This document shows positions 8,012 to 17,009 of a stretch of DNA of 64,000 nt, piece after piece. The position numbers and the translations under genes are program-made. Under the pieces are notes generated by a model that did no database searches, was not told the origin of the DNA, and saw only the letters and a program-made list of their open reading frames with translations. Origin of the DNA: CADEDV01 sp964596345 (GTDB lineage: Bacteria; Bacteroidota; Bacteroidia; Chitinophagales; Chitinophagaceae); the NCBI GenBank assembly GCA_964596345.1, contig CAZQSZ010000001.1:372001-436000 (forward strand). The letters are read 5' to 3'. The stretch's first letter is position 1. Each line of letters begins with the position of its first letter.

Positions 8012-10078
8012 ATGTCACAAGAACAACCGAACAGAAATCCAAGACCAGGTAACCGTCCGCCAGCCGACGACCCGAACCAGCCTAAAAAAGGTCCGAAATT
8101 CAGTATTTACTGGGTGTATGCGATCATTATTGCCATGCTGATTGGTATGAATATATTCAGCCCTTTTTCTTCAGGCATGAAAGAGATATCGCAGGACCAG
8201 TTTACTGAAATGCTTAAGCAGGGCGATATATCAAAGTACCTGGTGGTCAGTAATAAGAATAAAGTAAGAATTACCATAAAGCAGACAAGCCTTGGTAAAT
8301 ACGAAAAAGAATTGAAAGATAACGGCAGCTATAGCAAGGAGGGCCCTCATATGTTTTTCAACATCGTATCGGGGGATTCGTTCCAGGATGATATGCGAAA
8401 GTTCTATGCTGATAACCCAACCTTGGAAAGAGTAGGGAAGGCAGGCCAGGAGAAAGACATCCTTGGCGGGATTCTCCAGTTCCTTTTACCAGTACTTCTT
8501 TTTGTAGGCCTCTGGATACTATTAATGAGAAAAATGGGTGGTGGAGCTGGTGGGTCTGGTGGTCCCGGCGGTATTTTTAATATCGGGAAATCAAAAGCTA
8601 CCTTATTTGACAAAGGAACAAGAGTGAATATCACGTTTGCTGATGTGGCGGGTTTGGATGAAGCCAAAGTGGAAGTGATGGAGATCGTTGAGTTTTTAAA
8701 GAACCCCAAAAAATATACAGCCCTTGGTGGTAAAATACCTAAAGGTGCATTACTGGTCGGTCCTCCAGGAACCGGTAAAACACTACTGGCAAAAGCCATG
8801 GCCGGTGAGGCACAGGTCCCTTTCTTTAGCCTGAGCGGATCGGACTTCGTGGAAATGTTTGTAGGCGTTGGTGCCAGCCGGGTAAGAGATTTGTTCAAAC
8901 AGGCTAGGGAAAAAGCACCTTGTATCATTTTTATTGATGAGATCGATGCGATTGGCCGTGCCCGGGGTAAGAACGCCATGATGAGCAACGACGAAAGAGA
9001 AAGCACCCTGAACCAGATGCTGGTAGAAATGGATGGATTCGGAACCGATACAGGAATTATTGTATTGGCCGCTACCAACCGTCCTGATGTGCTGGACTCG
9101 GCCTTATTGCGTCCGGGTCGTTTCGACAGGCAGATTTCCATTGATAAGCCCGATCTGAAAGGAAGAGAAGATATTTTTAAAGTTCACCTGAAGCCGATCA
9201 AGATATCAACGAAACTGGATATTCATAAACTGGCTGAACAAACACCTGGTTTTGCAGGTGCGGATATCGCCAACGTATGTAATGAAGCAGCCCTCATCGC
9301 TGCGAGGAAAGGGAAAGATGCGGTGGAAATGGAAGATTTCCAGGATGCAGTGGACAGGGTGATCGGTGGCCTGGAAAAAAAGAACAAGATCATTGCGCCG
9401 GCAGAAAAAAGGATCATCGCTTATCATGAAGCGGGTCATGCTATTTGCGGCTGGTACCTGGAACATGCGTATCCCCTGCTGAAAGTAACCATTGTACCAA
9501 GAGGTACTGCTGCATTAGGCTATGCACAATACACACCGAAAGAACAGTACTTATATAATACCGATCAGCTCAGTGACCAGATCTGTATGACACTGGGTGG
9601 AAGAGCCAGTGAAGATATTTTCTTCGGCAAAATCTCTACCGGTGCACAAAATGACCTGCAGCAAATTACCCGTATCGCTTATGCGATGGTAACAGTGTAT
9701 GGTATGAATGATAAAGTGGGAAATGTGAGTTTCTATGATCCGCAACAGGAAACGACCTTTACGAAACCCTATTCTGAAGAAACATCCAAGCTGATAGACC
9801 AGGAGGTAAGGAAGCTGATTGATGAGGCATATGAAAAAACCAAGAAACTCCTTACTGAACGCAAAGCTGAAGTAGAGAAACTGGCGGAGGCACTATTGGA
9901 AAGGGAAGTCTTGTTCCAGAGTGATGTGGAAGCCCTGATTGGTAAGCGGCCGTATGAAGAGAAAAAACCACTGGCTGAAGAAAAGAAAGATGACCTGAAT
10001 ACAACTGATAGTAGTGAAATATCAGCCGGTGTGCCTCCTTACGACAGTGATATCACCAATAAATCGTTGCCATCATAA
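8012..10078 (+). CDS. ftsH: ATP-dependent zinc metalloprotease FtsH
   Basis: 688 residues. Membrane helix at about 29-49, periplasmic segment, second helix at about 153-171, a glycine-rich linker, then the AAA+ domain with Walker A G250-PPGTGKT257, Walker B IIFIDEID (D309-E310), and SRH region GRFDRQI. The zinc-protease motif is H472-E-A-G-H476. A charged tail of about 60 residues follows. FtsH extracts and degrades membrane and short-lived cytosolic proteins at the inner membrane. The LUD gene starts 7 bp after its stop, suggesting co-transcription. Confidence 0.98.
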   Translation: MSQEQPNRNPRPGNRPPADDPNQPKKGPKFSIYWVYAIIIAMLIGMNIFSPFSSGMKEISQDQFTEMLKQGDISKYLVVSNKNKVRITIKQTSLGKYEKELKDNGSYSKEGPHMFFNIVSGDSFQDDMRKFYADNPTLERVGKAGQEKDILGGILQFLLPVLLFVGLWILLMRKMGGGAGGSGGPGGIFNIGKSKATLFDKGTRVNITFADVAGLDEAKVEVMEIVEFLKNPKKYTALGGKIPKGALLVGPPGTGKTLLAKAMAGEAQVPFFSLSGSDFVEMFVGVGASRVRDLFKQAREKAPCIIFIDEIDAIGRARGKNAMMSNDERESTLNQMLVEMDGFGTDTGIIVLAATNRPDVLDSALLRPGRFDRQISIDKPDLKGREDIFKVHLKPIKISTKLDIHKLAEQTPGFAGADIANVCNEAALIAARKGKDAVEMEDFQDAVDRVIGGLEKKNKIIAPAEKRIIAYHEAGHAICGWYLEHAYPLLKVTIVPRGTAALGYAQYTPKEQYLYNTDQLSDQICMTLGGRASEDIFFGKISTGAQNDLQQITRIAYAMVTVYGMNDKVGNVSFYDPQQETTFTKPYSEETSKLIDQEVRKLIDEAYEKTKKLLTERKAEVEKLAEALLEREVLFQSDVEALIGKRPYEEKKPLAEEKKDDLNTTDSSEISAGVPPYDSDITNKSLPS

Positions 10079-10085
10079 AAGGCAT

Positions 10086-10721
10086 ATGAGTATATCCACC
10101 TCCAAAGAGAATATTTTAAAGAAAATAAGAAAGGCGTTGAGTCATCCAACGCCTCTTCCTTTTCCCGGCAGTGAGGGAAATACCTCTGTGTTTCATCCTT
10201 CACAACAGGAACTGGAAATTGAATTTGCTGAACAATTCTCCAAACTGCAGGGCCGGTTTGTTTTTTGTATCAACCAACAGGAACTGGCTTTTCAATTGAG
10301 TAGCCTGGTGAAGAAGCAGGACTGGAACAAAGTATTCTGCCTGGAAGATAAACTCATCGAACCGTTTGCTGGTTCTATCAGCGACAGGATCGTAAAGACC
10401 GGTCTTGCTGATTGCGATGTATCCATCACCGGCTGTGAATGCCTGGTGGCAAGAACAGGCTCCATTGTGTTAAGTGCTGCACAACCCGGTGGAAGAACCA
10501 CCAGTGTGTATGCACCGGTTCATATCTGCATTGCTTTTACCAAACAGCTGGTCTATGACCTGAAAGATGGATTACAGCTGGTAAAAGATAAATACGGTAA
10601 TACCCTGCCTTCGCTCATTAGTTTTGCGACAGGACCCAGCCGCACGGCCGATATTGAAAAAACGCTGGTGGTGGGTGTGCACGGTCCCAAAGAAGTTTAT
10701 TTATTCCTCGTTGAGTCCTGA
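10086..10721 (+). CDS. LUD domain (LutC/YkgG-like) protein
   Basis: 211 residues from the ATG at 10086; the frame is open further upstream but would overlap ftsH, and the conserved N-terminus MSISTSKENILKKIRKAL starts here. The C-terminal half has the LUD pattern: GCECLVARTGSIVLSA, PVHICIAF, and the closing ATGPSRTADIEKTLVVGVHGPKE. In LutABC, the C subunit helps oxidise lactate, but lutA and lutB are absent, so it is a stand-alone homologue as often seen in Bacteroidota next to ftsH. Function is therefore uncertain. Confidence 0.88.
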   Translation: MSISTSKENILKKIRKALSHPTPLPFPGSEGNTSVFHPSQQELEIEFAEQFSKLQGRFVFCINQQELAFQLSSLVKKQDWNKVFCLEDKLIEPFAGSISDRIVKTGLADCDVSITGCECLVARTGSIVLSAAQPGGRTTSVYAPVHICIAFTKQLVYDLKDGLQLVKDKYGNTLPSLISFATGPSRTADIEKTLVVGVHGPKEVYLFLVES

Positions 10722-10751
10722 AATTCCACTCTCCTTTAGTAATTTTAAGGC

Positions 10752-11177
10752 ATGACAAATGCGAAGGTTTACCAGTTGTTCGTGTATGGTTCATTGCGCA
10801 GTGGGTTTCGCAGCCCGGCTTATGAATATATCAGCCGCTTCTTTACATTCATTGCTGAAGCAAAAGTGAGAGGCATTTTATATGACCTGGGCGAATACCC
10901 GGCTGCAGTTCCCTCTACAGAAGATAAATTCATCATTGGGGAACTATACTCCATTACCAACGAATCAGAATTTTCCTGGGCCATCGGCCAGCTGGACGAT
11001 TATGAGGGAGTGACGGCAGAAGAGGATGAAGAAAAACTTTACTACCGTGATCTTGCCGAGGTGTTGATAAACGACTCCACCACCAGTGCCTGGATGTATT
11101 GGTATAACGGAGATGTGAGTGGCCGACCACAAATTGAATCAGGGGATGTATTACAATATATCCGGGATAAGAAATAA
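10752..11177 (+). CDS. Gamma-glutamylcyclotransferase / AIG2-like family protein
   Basis: 141 residues. The VYGSLRSGF motif near the N-terminus is the substrate-binding signature of the GGCT-like fold, followed by GILYDLGEYPAAVP and GELYSI, and the LDDYEGVTAEED segment carries the likely catalytic Glu region. Members cyclise gamma-glutamyl groups or cleave related amide links. It lies 30 bp after the LUD gene and 8 bp before the phosphoesterase gene, forming part of a same-strand run from ftsH to the propeller gene. Confidence 0.85.
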   Translation: MTNAKVYQLFVYGSLRSGFRSPAYEYISRFFTFIAEAKVRGILYDLGEYPAAVPSTEDKFIIGELYSITNESEFSWAIGQLDDYEGVTAEEDEEKLYYRDLAEVLINDSTTSAWMYWYNGDVSGRPQIESGDVLQYIRDKK

Positions 11178-11185
11178 GCTACTGC

Positions 11186-11968
11186 GTGCAACAACCTGCT
11201 CAAAAAAAAATATACTTCCTTTCCGACTTCCATCTCGGGGCTCCCGACCATGCTAAAAGCCTGGAACGGGAAAAACTGCTGGTACAATTTCTTGATGAAA
11301 TAAAAAATGAAGCAGGTGAGATATTTCTAGTGGGTGATATGTTCGATTTCTGGTATGAGTACAAAAAAGTAGTGCCCAAAGGATATGTTCGTTTATTAGG
11401 TAAGCTGGCTGAATTATCGGATGCCGGTGTTCAACTGCATTTCTTTGTGGGTAATCATGATATGTGGATGAAAGAATATTTCCGGCAGGAACTGAATATG
11501 CCGGTATATTATGAACCCAAAGAGTTTGAACGAAGCGGAAAGAAATTTTTGATTGGTCATGGAGATGGCTTGGGTCCCGGTGATCATGGTTATAAAAGGC
11601 TGAAGAAGATATTTCGCAATCCTGCCTGTCAATGGCTGTTTGGAATCCTGCCCCCGGTGATTGGTGTTGGGCTGGCCAATTACCTCAGCCGCCGCAGCCG
11701 GGCCCAGACCGGAAGTTCTGAAGAGGTTTTCCTGGGAGAAGACAAAGAGTGGCTCATTATTTATTGCAAAGAAGTGCTGCAAAAAGAAAATTTCGATTTT
11801 TTTGTCTTTGGGCATAGACATCTGGCGATTGATTATCGTCTCTCCAACGACAGCTGCTATATTAACCTGGGCGACTGGATCCGGTATTTTACGTATGCGG
11901 TCTTCGATGGGGAGAAGATGGAACTGAAATCATATACCGGGCAGGAAAATAAGATCATCCGTAATTGA
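11186..11968 (+). CDS. UDP-2,3-diacylglucosamine diphosphatase-like metallophosphoesterase
   Basis: 260 residues starting at GTG (11186). The calcineurin-type metal-binding motifs are in order: SDFHLG, GDMFDFWYEY, GNHDMWM, GHGDGLGPGD and FGHRHLA. This is the pattern of LpxH and its Bacteroidota relatives, which cleave UDP-2,3-diacylglucosamine to lipid X in lipid A synthesis. The protein lacks a signal peptide, fitting a cytoplasmic or peripheral membrane enzyme. The next start codon overlaps its stop (TGATG), a sign of translational coupling. Confidence 0.88.
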   Translation: MQQPAQKKIYFLSDFHLGAPDHAKSLEREKLLVQFLDEIKNEAGEIFLVGDMFDFWYEYKKVVPKGYVRLLGKLAELSDAGVQLHFFVGNHDMWMKEYFRQELNMPVYYEPKEFERSGKKFLIGHGDGLGPGDHGYKRLKKIFRNPACQWLFGILPPVIGVGLANYLSRRSRAQTGSSEEVFLGEDKEWLIIYCKEVLQKENFDFFVFGHRHLAIDYRLSNDSCYINLGDWIRYFTYAVFDGEKMELKSYTGQENKIIRN

Positions 11969-12777
11969 TGAAAGGCCTACTGAATATATTGTTATTGTTT
12001 TTCATTACTTCTGCTGTCCAGGGGCAGGCGGATACTTCATTCAAATTGCTAAGAACGATCAACGGTGATATTGTCAGCTTTACCGTAGACAACCTGGATA
12101 ATATTTATGTACTCAACAGCCGGAACCAGGTTAAAAAGCTCAATGCCAATGGAGATTCGGTTGCTATTTTCAACGATGTAAAAAGATTCGGGCAGGCTAC
12201 CCTGATTGATGTGTCGAACCCGCTGAAAGTATTGTTGTTTTATAAGGATTTTGCCACCGTGGTGGTACTGGACCGGTTTTTAAATGTGGTTAATAGTATT
12301 GACCTGCGTAAACAAAATATCCTGCAGGCCAAGGCAATTGCCCAGTCCTATGATAATAAGATCTGGGTTTTTGATGAACTGGAAAGTAAGCTGAAAAAAG
12401 TAGATGAGGATGGGAAGCTGTTATCAGAAACACCTGACTTCAGGCAACTGTTTGGCCAGGCACCCACTCCCCAGAAAATATTCGACCAGGACCAGTATGT
12501 ATACTTGTACGACTCCACGCAATCTGTTTTTGTATTTGATTATTACGGGGCTTTAAAAAATAAGATACTCATCAGTGGCTGGCAAAACTTTAAAGTAACC
12601 GGTAAATATATCTTTGGCTCCAATGGAGATATACTGCACCGCTACGAGATCAGCAGTTTCCGGCTGGATGAATGGAAGATGCCGGAAGAGATCTATAAAA
12701 GCCGCTCCTTCAATTTTACATCGGCCCGGTTATATGCCCTTAAAAATGATCGCATTGAAGTGTACTCCTTCCGCTGA
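11968..12777 (+). CDS. Exported beta-propeller-like protein of unknown function
   Basis: 269 residues; the start ATG overlaps the stop of the LpxH-like gene by one base. Signal peptide ends near AVQGQ (about residue 19). The body has repeated strand patterns typical of a six-bladed propeller (DNLDNIYVLN, DNKIWVFDEL, DQYVYLYDST, NGDILHRYEI). Coupling with the lipid A enzyme suggests envelope location; no function is assignable. Confidence 0.7.
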   Translation: MKGLLNILLLFFITSAVQGQADTSFKLLRTINGDIVSFTVDNLDNIYVLNSRNQVKKLNANGDSVAIFNDVKRFGQATLIDVSNPLKVLLFYKDFATVVVLDRFLNVVNSIDLRKQNILQAKAIAQSYDNKIWVFDELESKLKKVDEDGKLLSETPDFRQLFGQAPTPQKIFDQDQYVYLYDSTQSVFVFDYYGALKNKILISGWQNFKVTGKYIFGSNGDILHRYEISSFRLDEWKMPEEIYKSRSFNFTSARLYALKNDRIEVYSFR

Positions 12778-12842
12778 TTAAAACCCTGTTATAATTTTAG
12801 TTTCATCATTACTGAGTGGTAATTAACTACCACATTATTCAA

Positions 12843-12850
12843 TAATTTTG
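12843..12850 (+). promoter_or_regulatory. -7 box for the MscS gene
   Basis: TAATTTTG matches TAnnTTTG. The predicted transcription start (about 12857) falls at the start codon at 12855, implying a very short or no leader, or a different true start. No TTG seen at the expected -33 distance. Confidence 0.45.
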
Positions 12851-12854
12851 CGGC

Positions 12855-13949
12855 ATGAATGATTTTTTTGAAAGAATATGGTTGGATAACCCGGTAAAGA
12901 ATTACTTCATCGTAGCCGGGGTCATCTTTTTTGTGCTGATCCTGAAAAAATTCATCTCCCGTTATTTTGCCGGTTTACTGTTCAGCGTGGTGCACAGCAT
13001 CTGGAAAGATGTAGACAAGAAATCATTCATTAACCTGGTGGTGAAACCCCTTGGTTTTTTCCTGCTGATACTGGTATCTATTATTTCCCTGCATAAACTC
13101 AAATTTCCGCAGGATGTCAATATCGAAGTGTATAAATACACAGTGAAAGACATTGTCCATTGCCTGGGTACCATCATCCTGATCGTGTCCTTTATCCGGT
13201 TGCTATTACGGGTGATCGATTTTATTGCGATGATATTGGAGAAAAGAGCGAACCTGACGCCTGATCAATCGGATAACCAGCTGATCGTTTTTTTCAAGGA
13301 TTTCTTTAAAGTGATCCTTGTTATCATCGGTGCCATGATGGTACTGAATTATGCTTTTAATATGAATATCGGCAGCCTGCTTACCGGTTTGAGTATCGTG
13401 GGTGCCGCTATCGCATTAGCACTCAGGGAAAGTATTGAGAACCTGATCGCCTCGTTTATTATTTTCTTTGATAAACCCTTTACCACCGGTGACCTGGTGA
13501 AAGTGCAAACCGTAACAGGTACTGTAGAAAAAATCGGTTTACGGAGTACCCGTATCCGGACCGATCAGAAGACGTTTGTAACAGTTCCTAATAAACAGAT
13601 GGTGGACAGTATCCTGGATAATTTATCTCTGCGGACACAGCGCAGGGGCGACCTGAAGCTTGAAGTGGGATTGGATACTTCTTCGCATAAACTGGAACTG
13701 GTAATAGCAGGCGTAAAAAGGCTGCTGGACAGGAAGGAGATTGAAGATGCCAATGTTTTATTAGCGGATATAACAAGTACTGCGATGGTAATTACAGCAG
13801 ATTATTATACCGGCCCTATCAGCTTCAAAGATTATAACAGCGTTAAACAGCAGGTAAACCTGCAGGCCATTAAGTTGCTGGAAGAATTAAAAGTGGAAAT
13901 TGCCGGAACCAGTACGGATATTAAGATCGTATCGCAGTCCAACCCGTAA
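12855..13949 (+). CDS. MscS family mechanosensitive channel
   Basis: 364 residues. Four hydrophobic helices (about 15-33, 62-80, 100-120, 150-170) precede the pore-lining helix and the MscS beta domain: GLSIVGAAIALALRESIENLIAS, then FFDKPFTTGDLV, GTVEKIGLRSTRIRT and VTVPNKQMVDSILDN. The channel opens with membrane tension to release solutes during osmotic downshock. The gene is convergent with the thioredoxin-like gene, only 2 bp apart, with no obvious terminator between. Confidence 0.93.
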   Translation: MNDFFERIWLDNPVKNYFIVAGVIFFVLILKKFISRYFAGLLFSVVHSIWKDVDKKSFINLVVKPLGFFLLILVSIISLHKLKFPQDVNIEVYKYTVKDIVHCLGTIILIVSFIRLLLRVIDFIAMILEKRANLTPDQSDNQLIVFFKDFFKVILVIIGAMMVLNYAFNMNIGSLLTGLSIVGAAIALALRESIENLIASFIIFFDKPFTTGDLVKVQTVTGTVEKIGLRSTRIRTDQKTFVTVPNKQMVDSILDNLSLRTQRRGDLKLEVGLDTSSHKLELVIAGVKRLLDRKEIEDANVLLADITSTAMVITADYYTGPISFKDYNSVKQQVNLQAIKLLEELKVEIAGTSTDIKIVSQSNP

Positions 13950-13951
13950 TA

Positions 13952-14479
13952 TCAGTGTGCAAATCCCGAGTTGATCACCTGGCCAAGTTCTTTATCCCAT
14001 AACCCTGTTTTGCCATATTCGATCACTCTTCCCAGTTCTTTTCCCTCTTTCATCACGATCAGGGTAGGTACATTTTTTACATTCAGGCTTTCACAAAGAT
14101 TGCCAAGTGTTTTTTTATCCCGGTCGGTCCCAACAAGGGTGATATGTTTGCTGGAGAAACCGGCTGCATCCGCCAGTGCAAAAAATTTGGGAATGATAAA
14201 ATGAGAATCCTCGCACCAGGTACCCATAATCGCAATGATCTGTATGGAATCTCCATGTTGCTTTAAGGCAGCGAGGGCCAGGCTATGGGGTGTATATGCT
14301 TTTTGATTGGAGACATACCAGCTGGAAAAAGAACTATCGGCTTCCAGCACTTCCCGGGAGATTATACCTTTCAATGATTTTTCGCCCGGTTGTTCCACCA
14401 GTACCTGGAACTGGTTCTGGGCAACTAATACAGAACTGAACAAGAGGGCCGGCAATAGTACAAGAATGATCTTCTTCAT
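13952..14479 (-). CDS. Exported thioredoxin-like protein with CxxS site
   Basis: 175 residues from the ATG at 14479; signal peptide ends near LVAQ (about 21). The thioredoxin fold is recognisable from IIAIMGTWCEDSHF, the LVGTDRDKKTLG segment and the cis-Pro motif NVPTLIVMKEGKELGRVIEYG. The active site is W88-C89-E-D-S92: the resolving cysteine is a serine, so classical dithiol exchange is not possible by this motif. It could act through a monothiol mechanism or as a holdase or isomerase. Longer upstream starts are open but unlikely because they hide the signal peptide. Confidence 0.82.
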   Translation of the reverse strand: MKKIILVLLPALLFSSVLVAQNQFQVLVEQPGEKSLKGIISREVLEADSSFSSWYVSNQKAYTPHSLALAALKQHGDSIQIIAIMGTWCEDSHFIIPKFFALADAAGFSSKHITLVGTDRDKKTLGNLCESLNVKNVPTLIVMKEGKELGRVIEYGKTGLWDKELGQVINSGFAH

Positions 14480-14555
14480 AGTTTCAGAATAAATAGAATG
14501 ACAAAAGTAAAAGGCAATGGCCAAATGATGAAAGGCAAAGCGTTAAAGTTGCAAA

Positions 14556-14643
14556 TGGACGACAGACCATAGTCAACAGCCGGTCGCTTAATACAGGCAA
14601 GACAATACTACGTTAGGGAAATTCCGTGGTCCGTGGACTCTCA
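14556..14643. repeat. Degenerate heptad repeat with GGTCC/GGACC arms
   Basis: Intergenic stretch with heptads such as TCCGTGG TCCGTGG ACTCTCA on the right (14623-14643) and a TGGACGA CAGACCA TAGTCAA series on the left (14556-14576). It resembles the 7-bp-period intergenic element at 52042 but with a different core. No gene visible in the 168-bp space. Confidence 0.4.
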
Positions 14644-14647
14644 TCTA

Positions 14648-15220
14648 TTACAAATTCGCTTTCAGCTCCAGCAGAAAATCTTTGATCTTTTGCAACGACT
14701 GTATCATCGCAAATTTTTCCTCTGCCTTTTTATTTTTTTTGAGGTAGTCCTTAGCACCTTCAATGGTGAATTTGCGGCGTCGCAGCAGGTCATAGATCAT
14801 GACCAGGTTCTTGATATCTACCGGGCGGAAAAAACGGTCACCTTTACGGTTCTTGCGGGGTTGCAGAATATCAAACTCAGTTTCCCAATAACGGATCAGG
14901 GACTGGTTTTCCCGGAACATCCTCGCCACATCACCGATGGAATAATACTGTTTCTGGAAAAGTATTTCATCGGGGGGGATCTGTATCAGGTCCGCCCCGA
15001 TCTCAATATCCTTTAGTGATTTCCGGCCCCGGGTTGATTTTTTCTTTTCTTTTAATTTGACAATCACTTTCACGCCGGCCTTTTCTTCTTCCGGTAATTC
15101 AATGGGCAAGGGTTCTTCTTTCGCTAGAGTGACAGCGGGTTCTTCCACTACAGGCGTCTCTTCTTTCACCGGTTCTTCCGGAATAGAAAAATCAAAGGTT
15201 ATTTGGGTGAGCTGTTTCAT
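14648..15220 (-). CDS. MerR family transcriptional regulator
   Basis: 190 residues. An acidic, Glu/Pro/Val-rich N-terminal segment and a basic KKKSTRGRKS patch (about 1-65) precede the MerR winged helix-turn-helix at about 92-160: YYSIGDVARMFRENQSLIRYWE, then LQPRKNRKGDRFFRPVDIKNL and the YLKK helix. The C-terminal effector domain is only a short helix, so it probably senses nothing small by itself. In many Bacteroidota a regulator of this form sits next to an M23 peptidase gene and alaS, as it does here apart from an inserted lipoprotein block. Confidence 0.88.
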   Translation of the reverse strand: MKQLTQITFDFSIPEEPVKEETPVVEEPAVTLAKEEPLPIELPEEEKAGVKVIVKLKEKKKSTRGRKSLKDIEIGADLIQIPPDEILFQKQYYSIGDVARMFRENQSLIRYWETEFDILQPRKNRKGDRFFRPVDIKNLVMIYDLLRRRKFTIEGAKDYLKKNKKAEEKFAMIQSLQKIKDFLLELKANL

Positions 15221-15390
15221 TTCTTACCATTATGAATCAAGTGTAGCATGAAATTAGGTTATTCTAAATTAAAGAAAATAGGTAATTATTTTTTATTATA
15301 TAAGATCAAACCCCTAAAACTGGAAAATTCCTTCTATCTGTCATTGGAAACTTTATTTTTTGGATTAAAATTATTTCTAAATTTTTTTAT

Positions 15391-15864
15391 ATGAAACGAA
15401 TTACCTTATCAATTCACATTGTAATTATTTTTCTTTCAATTAGCTTCATTTCTTGCGGGCCTGATGAACCAGCACCCCAAATCCACAAGTTAGTTACCGA
15501 TGTTACAGGACCTGCACCTGTAATTTACCGATGTTGCTATGGTCCTGGTACTGATTGTGCGGGTATTTGGTGGGAAGTTATGAAATCTGCAAACTTTAAG
15601 TCTTATGTTGAGAACAACGAAATAGGCAGATATTTTCAGGAAGAGGAATGGCAAAGAGGGTTCCCTGAGCTGGTTGGTAGAGAAGAGGATATAGTAAGTC
15701 AAATAATAGCTACTAATCCAAAAGGAATATTTCTTGGAACGGGTGATGATGAGATATTTGTATTATTAAAGGATCCCAATTTACCTTACTCAAAAGAAAA
15801 TATTCTATACACTTTTGTGCAAAGAATATCAGATGACCCTTGTCCCGGCTACCCAGGCAGCTAA
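15391..15864 (+). CDS. Hypothetical lipoprotein
   Basis: 157 residues; lipoprotein signal with lipobox SFISC (Cys about 22). The mature part has several cysteines (RCCYGPGTDC and a late DDPCPGYPGS), which could form disulphides, and no family I recognise. It opens a three-gene block that is visibly more AT-rich than its neighbours. Confidence 0.6.
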   Translation: MKRITLSIHIVIIFLSISFISCGPDEPAPQIHKLVTDVTGPAPVIYRCCYGPGTDCAGIWWEVMKSANFKSYVENNEIGRYFQEEEWQRGFPELVGREEDIVSQIIATNPKGIFLGTGDDEIFVLLKDPNLPYSKENILYTFVQRISDDPCPGYPGS

Positions 15865-15935
15865 GTGTAAGTATTGTAGTGGCTGAAAATTGTATTTTAC
15901 AGCAATTATGTTTTTTTAACAAGTAATTTAACCTG

Positions 15936-17009
15936 ATGCTTAAACTATTTTCAGCCACTATTTTATTAACTATAGTAGTCTTTTTGCTTAATTGTAAGAC
16001 AACAGTTCAAGCTAAATTAGATGATAATAGTTTTCAGAACCGAATAAGTGTCAGCGAAAGGAAATATCTAATTGATGATAGCTCTTTTTCAATGATAAAT
16101 AATTCCAGGATAATGCGATTGTATTATACAATTTGCAACGGTGACACCGGGTTTGTCTATAGGAATTTGGATTTGTCAACTTACTTTGTACCTGATTTTC
16201 TTTTTGCCGATCATAGGGCTAGAAAAAGTATTGATAGTATATCACCCAAGTCGGATATTTATTTTTATCATGATTCTTTATTTGAATATAATACCGAAAC
16301 TAAAGAGTTGATTTCCTTAAATCCAGGAAAAAGGAATCTGTTCGCAAGGCTTCATACAATAAAGCAGCTCAATAATTATTTACCTATGCTGCCTTATTCT
16401 GCCCAAATAATTAAATATCAGGGGCACTATTGTTTTATTTATAATTATCAGTTAATAAAAACAAAGCAGCTTAATTTTTTAGATTCATCCCCCTTTTTGA
16501 TCGTAACGGATAGCTTAAAATTTATTAAGTTAGGCCAATATCCATCTTATCTGCATAAGGAAAAAACCAGGCTGACTGAAACCTTCTTTTTGGTAGATAG
16601 TATTTCTAATATCTATTATTTTCATTCGGGCTATGATTCTGTGTATAAAATAAATACTGAGGGGACCATTTTGGCCAGAGGAGTTTTGCATGATTCGCCT
16701 GTAAGAGAGAAGTTCAAACCGTCAAAGGACGGCGATTTGGCGTATATAAGAAAGTATGAAGCTGGAAACGAGAAAAACATAGCTCTTTCTTTGATGCAGA
16801 ATAAGTATTTGGTAGTTTTAAAACGATTAGCAGAGCCTGATTTGCTTAAGCCAAAAAAGTATAAATATTTTATTTTTGATAAAGCTTTAAATAAGCTCTT
16901 TGCCGATACTGTAAGGCATACAATAACTCCTTATGTATTATCAACAGCAAATGGGTTCTTGCTTTTTTCAGAAAATTTCAAAGAAACATATAATTATGAA
17001 GTTCATTAG
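15936..17009 (+). CDS. Lipoprotein, possibly DUF4221/six-bladed propeller type
   Basis: 357 residues; lipobox FLLNC (Cys about 20). The body alternates short strands with Asp/Asn turns (DSISPKSDIYFYHDSLFEYN, DSISNIYYFHSGYDSVYKIN), like the Bacteroidota DUF4221 and six-bladed propeller lipoproteins. Likely outside the cytoplasm; function unknown. The next gene starts 14 bp before its stop, so the two are translated as a unit. AT-rich. Confidence 0.6.
   Translation: MLKLFSATILLTIVVFLLNCKTTVQAKLDDNSFQNRISVSERKYLIDDSSFSMINNSRIMRLYYTICNGDTGFVYRNLDLSTYFVPDFLFADHRARKSIDSISPKSDIYFYHDSLFEYNTETKELISLNPGKRNLFARLHTIKQLNNYLPMLPYSAQIIKYQGHYCFIYNYQLIKTKQLNFLDSSPFLIVTDSLKFIKLGQYPSYLHKEKTRLTETFFLVDSISNIYYFHSGYDSVYKINTEGTILARGVLHDSPVREKFKPSKDGDLAYIRKYEAGNEKNIALSLMQNKYLVVLKRLAEPDLLKPKKYKYFIFDKALNKLFADTVRHTITPYVLSTANGFLLFSENFKETYNYEVH

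Noticed and set aside
8404..9141. Long open frame on the minus strand within ftsH
   Set aside because: It is a shadow of the highly conserved ftsH coding frame, with no start signal, promoter or family features of its own.
10014..10085. Longer N-terminus for the LUD protein overlapping ftsH
   Set aside because: The extra 24 residues overlap ftsH, look unrelated to LUD proteins and hide a clear ATG at 10086.
10086..10721. A lactate-utilisation (LutABC) operon
   Set aside because: Only the LUD-domain protein is present; lutA and lutB are absent.
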